Of a stretch of 11,828 nt of DNA, positions 6,395 through 11,828 are shown piece by piece. A model generated the notes under the pieces. It ran no database searches and was not told the DNA's origin. It worked only from the letters and a program-made list of their open reading frames with translations. Positions within the stretch are counted from its first letter, which is position 1. Each line of letters opens with the position of its first letter. This stretch comes from Bacteroidales bacterium (GTDB lineage: Bacteria > Bacteroidota > Bacteroidia > Bacteroidales > UBA932). Location: NCBI GenBank assembly GCA_017551215.1, contig JAFZMA010000003.1, forward strand, positions 1 through 11,828. The letters are read 5' to 3'. Both the position numbers and the translations under genes were made by a program.

Positions 6395-6928
6395 TTAGTC
6401 AAACCAGGACATCGGATTGTTCGGATCCGGCACACGCACCCTTTCAACCTCAAGCACTCCCTCTCCAGCCGGATAGATTATCTTCGGGAAGCAACCAGTC
6501 GGGATGATTATCTTCTTAATGAACACGGCGAGCCGGAGATTCAGCTCCTCCAGCTTCTTCATGTTCCTGATATCCAGCACTTCTCCCGTGTAGTTGCCCG
6601 GATCCAGAAACTTCAGGTTCGGGAAGAACTTGAGAATGGACAGATCGCTGATGATATTCTTGCGCCCGCCATAGCCCAGCATCAGGGTATCGGCTGCAGC
6701 AGCCTCAGCCACAGTAACTTTCCCGTCTCCATCCTTGTCGCAATTTGCAAAGCACTTGGAGAAAACGTTGTTAATCGTGTATGCTTCAATTTCCACGATA
6801 ACAGAATCAGGAGGGGTAACCACAGGCTGTACAACAGTCTGTCTGGAAGCAAGTTGCCCTGCGACAACCTTGGATGGAAACATCATCCCAAAGACGATGA
6901 TCAAAGTCAGGATAAAAAATCTTTTCAT
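6395..6928 (-). CDS. Small secreted EF-hand / leucine-rich protein of unknown function
   Basis: No known gene recognised. The 177 residues start with a clear signal peptide (MKRF followed by a hydrophobic core, cleavage likely near VVAG, residue 24). A linker rich in Thr, Val and Pro follows. Residues 64-75 form a perfect 12-residue calcium-binding EF loop, with D64, D66, D68, G69, T72 and E75 in positions 1, 3, 5, 6, 9 and 12. From about 93 to 143 a leucine-rich, repeat-like pattern follows (LKFFPNLKFLD, MKKLEELNL, IKKIIIP), about two units, as in Bacteroidota surface leucine-rich proteins. Three cysteines (59, 63 and 146) could form a disulfide outside the cytoplasm. It lies 36 bp after the DUF2207-like gene and 35 bp before the peroxidase gene on the same strand, so co-transcription is likely. 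It is probably periplasmic or exported; there is no lipobox. Confidence 0.75.
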   Translation of the reverse strand: MKRFFILTLIIVFGMMFPSKVVAGQLASRQTVVQPVVTPPDSVIVEIEAYTINNVFSKCFANCDKDGDGKVTVAEAAAADTLMLGYGGRKNIISDLSILKFFPNLKFLDPGNYTGEVLDIRNMKKLEELNLRLAVFIKKIIIPTGCFPKIIYPAGEGVLEVERVRVPDPNNPMSWFD

Positions 6929-6964
6929 ACTTGTTATATTTTAAGTTAATTAATTACAAATCAG

Positions 6965-8164
6965 TTATTTCTTGCTGCCCTTCCGGCCAAAAACACCATA
7001 GAAGATAGAACGGGAAGCGGTAGTCTCTCTGGAAACCGGACGGGAAATGAATCCCACGCTGCCACCAAGCTCCTCTATCTCCGCCACAAGCTTATTCATG
7101 TCAAAGTACTCAGGGCAAACATCCTTGAACTCTGACTTTACCTTATCCGCTATGCCATAGAGAGTTGCAAAGACCAAATACTCATTCCAAAGCCCAACTT
7201 CCACAACTTGGCGGTCCTTGATAAGGGTAAAATCGCTGAGGAAATTCTTAAGCCCATAAAGCTCAGCGATGTCTTTCTTGTAATACGATTTGCAGGATTG
7301 TGTCTTGTGCAGCGCGGTGAGGGGCAGCATTGTTTTGGGGTTGGTGCGGACATAATTGATAAGCTCGGAAGGCTGAAGAATTCCGTCCTCCCCTGCAGCG
7401 CCCTTGTAGATATTGAAGAGAGCAAGCTCTATTGGCCTGTCATTCTGTATTTTATCTGGATTTACCGCAGAAGCCTTCTTGCCAGATTTCAACGTCTTTT
7501 CCGGAATCTCAACAGGAGGCTCACCGATGGCGATACAAGTCTTGCCCCCTTCGTCTACAAGCTTGAGATTGCCGTTATTGAGCATTCTCAGTGTGTAGGC
7601 GGAAACGGCATTGTTGATTTTGGTGCCGATGCTCATGGCGGAAACCCTACCGGAAAGCGAGTTCAAAGCCCTGTTAGACTTGAAGATATCCCCTTTGAAC
7701 GGAAGGTTGCGGAAATACTCCGGCTCTCCATCCAGGAACTTCTTCCTTGTCAGGTAACGCCTTAATGGCTTGAGTGTCAGCAGCCAATACAGGAACACCA
7801 CAATCTTCACGAAATACTTCACAAAGAAAAACGCCGCTATCAGTATGATAATCAGAACGGTAAAGGAAGTGCCCAGATTACCCATTCCGGTGGTGCTCCT
7901 TACGAGATCGTATAGCCATCCGTAAATCCTTTTGGCCGATTGACGGAAAATAGACGGAGAATGCTCGTTGCCCTCATCGTCGTACCAGGTCTCATCATTC
8001 TCGTTCCTGACCTCTGGGTCATACCAGTCGTCCGGACGTCCACCGGCATCAGTCTTAAGAATGGTGTCCACCGCCTGAATCTCCTGAGAAAAGGCAGGCG
8101 ACCCCATCCAGAACACAAGGCAGATAATCAATAGACCCTGCAAAGCTAAATTTTTAAGTTTCAT
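6965..8164 (-). CDS. DUF2207-like membrane protein with short acidic ectodomain
   Basis: A 399-residue envelope protein. It has a signal peptide (1-26, ending SPAFS), then a very acidic external stretch (about 27-95). That stretch contains two WYD-x-E motifs (W47-E51, W60-E64) set 13 residues apart. A long hydrophobic segment at about 100-131 follows, with basic residues on its inner side, so the rest is cytoplasmic. The inner part resembles DUF2207: a winged-helix-like region around 186-205 (YTLRMLNNGNLKL), then ELALFNIYKG (246-255), and most clearly GLWNEYLVFATLYGIADKV (324-342), the DUF2207 C-terminal signature. Usual DUF2207 proteins have a ~200-residue external domain and further C-terminal membrane segments. 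This one lacks both and ends in a basic tail. Function is unknown for the family. It is probably co-transcribed with wbpB (24 bp gap) and the EF-hand gene. Assignment to DUF2207 is by eye. Confidence 0.7.
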   Translation of the reverse strand: MKLKNLALQGLLIICLVFWMGSPAFSQEIQAVDTILKTDAGGRPDDWYDPEVRNENDETWYDDEGNEHSPSIFRQSAKRIYGWLYDLVRSTTGMGNLGTSFTVLIIILIAAFFFVKYFVKIVVFLYWLLTLKPLRRYLTRKKFLDGEPEYFRNLPFKGDIFKSNRALNSLSGRVSAMSIGTKINNAVSAYTLRMLNNGNLKLVDEGGKTCIAIGEPPVEIPEKTLKSGKKASAVNPDKIQNDRPIELALFNIYKGAAGEDGILQPSELINYVRTNPKTMLPLTALHKTQSCKSYYKKDIAELYGLKNFLSDFTLIKDRQVVEVGLWNEYLVFATLYGIADKVKSEFKDVCPEYFDMNKLVAEIEELGGSVGFISRPVSRETTASRSIFYGVFGRKGSKK

Positions 8165-8188
8165 GAACTTGCTACCCGATTAAAACGT

Positions 8189-9166
8189 TTAACGGTTATC
8201 CCTATAGCCGAAAGGATGCGGAGCAAGAGGCAAGCGGGCCAGAGGGTGATAATCCCCCTTGAGGCCAATAGGAGTAGCGTTGCGGATGCTGCTCACAATC
8301 TCTATGCACGGACGCGCCTCGCTGATGCGGAAACCCTCACCTGCAAGAATCTTTTCGTAACTCTTTGTATGCAGCTCTGTGAATCCGGCACTGAACTCAA
8401 ACTCCTCTCCGTCTATGTTCAGGGTGCGGTATGTGCGCTTCTCCCCTTTTACGGCATTCTCCGGCAAACATTCTGCATTGATACTCAAGAAGTAACGCAC
8501 CCTGGCCTTCTCCAGTTCAAGGTATCCGGCCACGCGGTCAAAGCTCATCACATGCACAATGTTCTGCTTCACAGGCCCAAACACCCACTGAAGCATATCG
8601 TAGAAATGTACTCCGATGTTCGTTGCCACGCCTCCGCTCTTGTGGATATCTCCCTTCCAGGAAGCGTAATACCATTTGCCGCGCGATGTAATATACGTAA
8701 GGTCAACATCATACACCTTGTCCGCAGGGCCCTCGTCCACTTTCTTCTTCAGAGCTACAATACTTTCGTGGAGTCTTAGCTGCAAAATAGTGTACGCCTG
8801 TTTTCCAGTCTCTTGCTCCAGCTCCACCAGATTGTCTATATTGTAAGGATTAAGCACAAGCGGCTTCTCGCAAATAACGTTGCAACCTAGCCTCAAGCCG
8901 TAACGGATAAATGCATCGTGAGTATAATTAGGGGTGCAGATACTTACCCAATGGAGCGGATCATCTGTCCTCATCCGCTTGGAGCAGAAGCGGTCAAACT
9001 GCTCGTTCTCAGTGTAAAAGGAGCAATCCGGGAAGCTGCTGTCCAAACGGCCAACGCTGTCGAACTTGTCGTAAGCAACCAGAAGATTGTTCCCCGTATC
9101 GGCAATCGCCTTTATATGTCTCGGAGCTATGTAACCCGCCGCCCCTATCAATGCAAAATTCAGCAT
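8189..9166 (-). CDS. wbpB: WbpB/WlbA-type UDP-GlcNAc-uronate 3-dehydrogenase (Gfo/Idh/MocA family)
   Basis: NAD-dependent enzyme that oxidises the 3-hydroxyl of UDP-N-acetylglucosaminuronic acid, the first step towards diacetamido-uronic-acid sugars of O-antigens and capsules. Characterised homologues regenerate NAD+ by reducing 2-oxoglutarate to 2-hydroxyglutarate. Features seen: a Rossmann start ALIGAAGYIAPRH (5-17), SICTPNYTHD (75-84), the catalytic lysine in EKP (100-102), the family block YDVDLTYITSRGKWYYASWK (152-171), and GGVATNIGVHFYDML (178-192) with the active-site histidine H187 and D190. The close run of WbpB-specific blocks, including IRNATPIGLKGDYHP, separates it from generic Gfo/Idh enzymes. 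The 325-residue length is normal. No partner genes (wbpE aminotransferase, wbpD acetyltransferase) or glycosyltransferases are nearby, so this is not inside a visible polysaccharide cluster. The leader follows a terminator; TAATTTTA at its start is the best, weak, -7 candidate. Confidence 0.9.
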   Translation of the reverse strand: MLNFALIGAAGYIAPRHIKAIADTGNNLLVAYDKFDSVGRLDSSFPDCSFYTENEQFDRFCSKRMRTDDPLHWVSICTPNYTHDAFIRYGLRLGCNVICEKPLVLNPYNIDNLVELEQETGKQAYTILQLRLHESIVALKKKVDEGPADKVYDVDLTYITSRGKWYYASWKGDIHKSGGVATNIGVHFYDMLQWVFGPVKQNIVHVMSFDRVAGYLELEKARVRYFLSINAECLPENAVKGEKRTYRTLNIDGEEFEFSAGFTELHTKSYEKILAGEGFRISEARPCIEIVSSIRNATPIGLKGDYHPLARLPLAPHPFGYRDNR

Positions 9167-9217
9167 AAACGATTATTCTTCAAAAAATCAAATGGTTATT
9201 TGACTCCATAAAATTAC

Positions 9218-9243
9218 AAAAAATCCTGCCGTTCAAGCAGGAT
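9218..9243 (-). terminator. Intrinsic terminator of the FAD/Fe-S oxidoreductase gene
   Basis: Arms ATCCTGC (9223-9229) and GCAGGAT (9237-9243) form a 7-bp stem with a 7-nt loop. On the minus strand the stem runs straight into TTTTTG, the classic U tract. It lies about 30 nt past the oxidoreductase stop and 57 nt before the wbpB start, so it separates the two transcripts. Confidence 0.85.
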
Positions 9244-9273
9244 CCGCAATAATTATCGCCAAAATCAAACCCG

Positions 9274-11828
9274 TCAAGAGTCAAGGAATCTGTATAGGAT
9301 TTCTATTGGATGATGTGCCTTCACGCCGGTTCCGTCCAAAATCTGCTGCCGGCAACTGGTTCCGGGAGCAGCAACCAGTACAGGAGTCTTAACTAAACCA
9401 TCCTGCACAGAGCTATCAGAAAAGCGTGCATGAATAGAGCTAACAGAAGAATGTGCCTGTTCAGAAAGCACAGCATTGCGGATAGTGGGGAAGAGAACCA
9501 TTTCTCCGATTGCCATAGAGGTCTTATAATGAGCTTTCTCGTAACCGAAACTTCCGGCCATTCCGCAGCAGCCGCTCGGAATAGTATGCACGTTTGCACC
9601 CCTGAGAAGCTCCTTTAAAGCCATCTCCGTCTTCTCTATTCCCACAAGCGCTTTCTGGTGGCAATGCCCGTGAAGATAAATCTCAGCAGCCTCGTCTCTG
9701 AACAAATCTGCCGTTATATTCCCCTTCTCCATCTCCCTCACAAGGAACTCGTCATATAGCAATGCATTGTTTCCCAGACGTTTGGCATCTTCTGCCATCT
9801 CCTCCGGCACTAGGTCTGGATACTCATCGCGGAAGCTAAGGATGCAACTCGGCTCAATGCCAACAAGAGGAGTCTCTTCAGAAATCACATCGCGGAGTAA
9901 CTCCACGTTCCTCCTTGCAAACTTCTTGGCAAGGCGCAGGCAGCCCTTGGATATTGCGGCGCGTCCACTTTCAACGTGACGCGGTATCTCTACATCGTAG
10001 CCCAAGGAAATCAGCAACTTGGCAAATGTCAGTCCCAGTTCCGCCTCCTGGTAATTCGTGAATTCGTCCGCAAACAAATAAACCTTCCCGCGGCTTCCAT
10101 TGAACGAATTCACGGAAAGGTTTTCATTGAACGAATAACTTCTTCTTTTGTTCTCTCGTTTGACGAGAGTACGCATTGAAAAGCGACTGAGTTTTGGGAT
10201 ATGGCGTTCGGCCGCAAAGCGTACTACGCTCTTTATCAGGCGCTCAGACACCCGCCACCCGGCAAGGAAGTTATACAGAGGGTGTACCAGATGCCCGAGC
10301 CTCTCAAACGCAGCCATCCGGGCAACCATCCACACGCCAAGCGGCGTTCCCTGCGCATCCCACTTATGCTGAAGCAGTTCCGCGCGCAGACGTGTCATAT
10401 CCACGTTAGACGGACACTCGCTCCGGCACCCCTTGCACGCCAGACACGAGAACAAAACCTCCTCTATCTCGCTCCCCTTTACAATTCCATTAAAATCACG
10501 CCCAGAAGGACCGTACGTCAGGAGTTCCCGGATGACGTTTGCACGGGCACGGGTAACGCAAAGTTCATCACCAGAAACCTTGAACGCCGGGCACATTGTC
10601 CCGCCCATCGCATTGGACTTGCGGCAGGCCCCGGCACCGTTGCATTGCTCTATGCTACAGAGGAATGCATACGGGTTGCTCTCCCCATGAGTAAACCCGA
10701 CGTTCCACCTGAAATAAGTCTTCTCGGGGAGAAAATAATGCAGGTCTTCCCGATAGCAATTGTCCAGGTCTGCATTGTTTTTGAGGGGCCCGGAAAGCAA
10801 AAAGCGCAGGTACTCGTCCGTTGGGGGCGTATCAGTAATCTTTCCCACATTGAACACCCCGGCAGGATCCCACACGGCTTTCACCTGGCGCATCATCCGG
10901 TAAACCTCATCGCCATACATCAGCGGGATGAATTCTCCCCTCAAACGCCCATCGCCATGCTCCCCAGAAAGGCTCCCATGATGCTTGCGGACAAGCAGAG
11001 CCGTCTCTCGGGCAACATCCCTAAACTTCTTTCTATCAGCAGGATCCTTAAGATTCAGAATAGGACGGAGATGCAACTCGCCCGTGCTTATATGCCCATA
11101 ATACACGCAATTCAGCCCCAGCCTCTGAAGCATCTGCCTGAAATCCGCAATGTATGCCTGCATCCTCTCGGGAGCCACCGCCGTATCCTCGATAACGCCC
11201 ACTGGCTTCGCATCGCCCTTCATGCCGCTCAGAACGCCCAGCCCCGCCTTCCGCAGGTCCCAGACTCGGGAGATATCCTTGCCGTAAACCCTTGTGCAGC
11301 AATAAGCCATAGCATTGGCTGAATCCGCATTGCCAAGAACCTCCGCCTCAAAAGCGGCAGCCTTTGTCTCCATCTGAGGACCTTCAAACTCAGCGATAAT
11401 GACCGCTGCAGGTTTCCCCTCAATGAAGAACCGGTTGCGTTGCTGCTCCAGATTCCCATCGCTGAGCTCAAGGATCTGTCCATCCATCAATTCCACTGCA
11501 ACCGGCCCATGCCGCAATGCTGCAAGATTGGCATAAAGGCTGTCTTCCAGGCTGTTGCAATGTGCGCACACCACCATCCTCTCAGCAGGCGGCAATGGAT
11601 CCAAAGACACTTTTATCTCAGCGATAAATGCCAGCGTACCCTCACTCCCGCACAATAGCGGGCAGAGATTTACTGTCCCAGCCCCCCCGGCAAATGGCAG
11701 AACAACCTCATCTATAGCGTACCCGCAACTCCTTCTGCGCAGACTCTTGTCCGGGAAGTTCTCCTCAAGAAGCCTTACAGTTGTTTCATCCAGCCCCCAA
11801 CGGATAATCTGCGCGTATATCCTATGAA
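9274..11828 (-). CDS. YdiJ-type FAD/Fe-S oxidoreductase, probable D-2-hydroxyglutarate dehydrogenase, 5' end missing
   Basis: Fusion of a GlcD-like flavin oxidase with a GlpC-like iron-sulfur and CCG module. YdiJ-type members (about 1000 residues) oxidise D-2-hydroxyglutarate to 2-oxoglutarate. 850 codons are visible and the frame is open to the right edge, so the N-terminal ~150 residues with most of the FAD-binding part lie outside; the TTG at 11655 is an internal leucine codon, not the start. In visible numbering: CGSEGTLAF (59-67); SGEHGDGR (287-294), the FAD-oxidase C-terminal signature; a first Fe-S group with C395, C401 and C412-P; a second with C461-x2-C464-x2-C467-x3-C471-P; GHCHQK (720-725, C722) and SGCCG (751-755) of the CCG domain; GTSCRQQ near the end (C825). 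Two stretches seem extra: a repeat-bearing linker near 560-580 and a Ser/His-rich stretch at 786-814. Electrons probably pass to quinone or a soluble carrier. D-lactate or another 2-hydroxyacid is an alternative substrate. A run of seven C at 11682-11688 lies in frame. Confidence 0.88.
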   Translation of the reverse strand, partial: HRIYAQIIRWGLDETTVRLLEENFPDKSLRRRSCGYAIDEVVLPFAGGAGTVNLCPLLCGSEGTLAFIAEIKVSLDPLPPAERMVVCAHCNSLEDSLYANLAALRHGPVAVELMDGQILELSDGNLEQQRNRFFIEGKPAAVIIAEFEGPQMETKAAAFEAEVLGNADSANAMAYCCTRVYGKDISRVWDLRKAGLGVLSGMKGDAKPVGVIEDTAVAPERMQAYIADFRQMLQRLGLNCVYYGHISTGELHLRPILNLKDPADRKKFRDVARETALLVRKHHGSLSGEHGDGRLRGEFIPLMYGDEVYRMMRQVKAVWDPAGVFNVGKITDTPPTDEYLRFLLSGPLKNNADLDNCYREDLHYFLPEKTYFRWNVGFTHGESNPYAFLCSIEQCNGAGACRKSNAMGGTMCPAFKVSGDELCVTRARANVIRELLTYGPSGRDFNGIVKGSEIEEVLFSCLACKGCRSECPSNVDMTRLRAELLQHKWDAQGTPLGVWMVARMAAFERLGHLVHPLYNFLAGWRVSERLIKSVVRFAAERHIPKLSRFSMRTLVKRENKRRSYSFNENLSVNSFNGSRGKVYLFADEFTNYQEAELGLTFAKLLISLGYDVEIPRHVESGRAAISKGCLRLAKKFARRNVELLRDVISEETPLVGIEPSCILSFRDEYPDLVPEEMAEDAKRLGNNALLYDEFLVREMEKGNITADLFRDEAAEIYLHGHCHQKALVGIEKTEMALKELLRGANVHTIPSGCCGMAGSFGYEKAHYKTSMAIGEMVLFPTIRNAVLSEQAHSSVSSIHARFSDSSVQDGLVKTPVLVAAPGTSCRQQILDGTGVKAHHPIEILYRFLDS
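10098..10136 (-). repeat. In-frame 12-bp direct repeat inside the oxidoreductase gene
   Basis: CATTGAACGAAT occurs at 10098-10109 and again at 10125-10136, exactly 27 bp (9 codons) apart and in the same frame. It gives SFNEN and SFNGS in the protein linker between the Fe-S and CCG parts. The flanks are partly alike (AAAACC against GAAGCC on the minus strand), suggesting an old 27-bp duplication that has since diverged. Confidence 0.6.

Noticed and set aside
10201..11322. 373-codon open frame on the plus strand
   Set aside because: Antisense to the FAD/Fe-S oxidoreductase, whose Fe-S and FAD motifs are clear in this span; the plus frame shows no domain.
9274..11655. TTG at 11655 as the start of the oxidoreductase
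   Set aside because: The same frame continues without a stop to the window edge and encodes family sequence (LPFAGGAGTVNLCPL) directly before it, so TTG is an internal leucine codon.

Overview
The window looks like chromosomal DNA from a Bacteroidales-type member of the Bacteroidota, with roughly even base composition and tightly packed genes. Three upstream regions carry the Bacteroidota -7 element TAnnTTTG (queE, the TPR gene and the tRNA). Most genes lack a Shine-Dalgarno sequence. Several protein families (DUF368/PopT, a WbpB-type dehydrogenase, a DUF2207-like protein, a YdiJ-type flavoprotein) read like Bacteroidales versions. No phage, insertion sequence, CRISPR array or plasmid functions were seen.

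Left part (1-5411): the 5' end of a 7-carboxy-7-deazaguanine synthase gene (queE) runs off the left edge on the minus strand. Divergent from it is a clpB-type disaggregase gene that lacks the whole Clp_N domain and carries an extra segment in its second AAA+ module. After a strong hairpin and a gene-free stretch of about 320 bp come a cytoplasmic TPR-repeat protein and a DUF368/PopT polyprenyl-phosphate transporter. Between these two lies a 14-bp tandem repeat, six units plus a partial one. A hairpin at 5375-5411 serves as the convergence point with the minus-strand genes.

Middle part (5420-9166, all minus strand): transcription apparently begins upstream of a WbpB/WlbA-type nucleotide-sugar dehydrogenase gene. 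It then passes, with gaps of only 24-36 bp, through a short DUF2207-like membrane protein, a small secreted EF-hand/leucine-rich protein and a membrane-anchored glutathione-peroxidase-family enzyme, and reaches a tRNA-Arg(UCU) gene that has its own promoter.

Right part (9218-11828, minus strand): a large FAD/Fe-S oxidoreductase of the YdiJ / D-2-hydroxyglutarate dehydrogenase type, cut at its 5' end by the window edge and closed by a good intrinsic terminator.

The functional link I find most attractive is between the two rightmost enzymes. WbpB-type dehydrogenases are known to regenerate NAD+ by reducing 2-oxoglutarate to 2-hydroxyglutarate, and the neighbouring flavoenzyme belongs to a family that re-oxidises 2-hydroxyglutarate. 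The other points most worth a second look are the N-domain-less ClpB with its extra D2 segment, and the tandem repeat whose units form a chain of five-codon frames overlapping by ATGA just upstream of popT.
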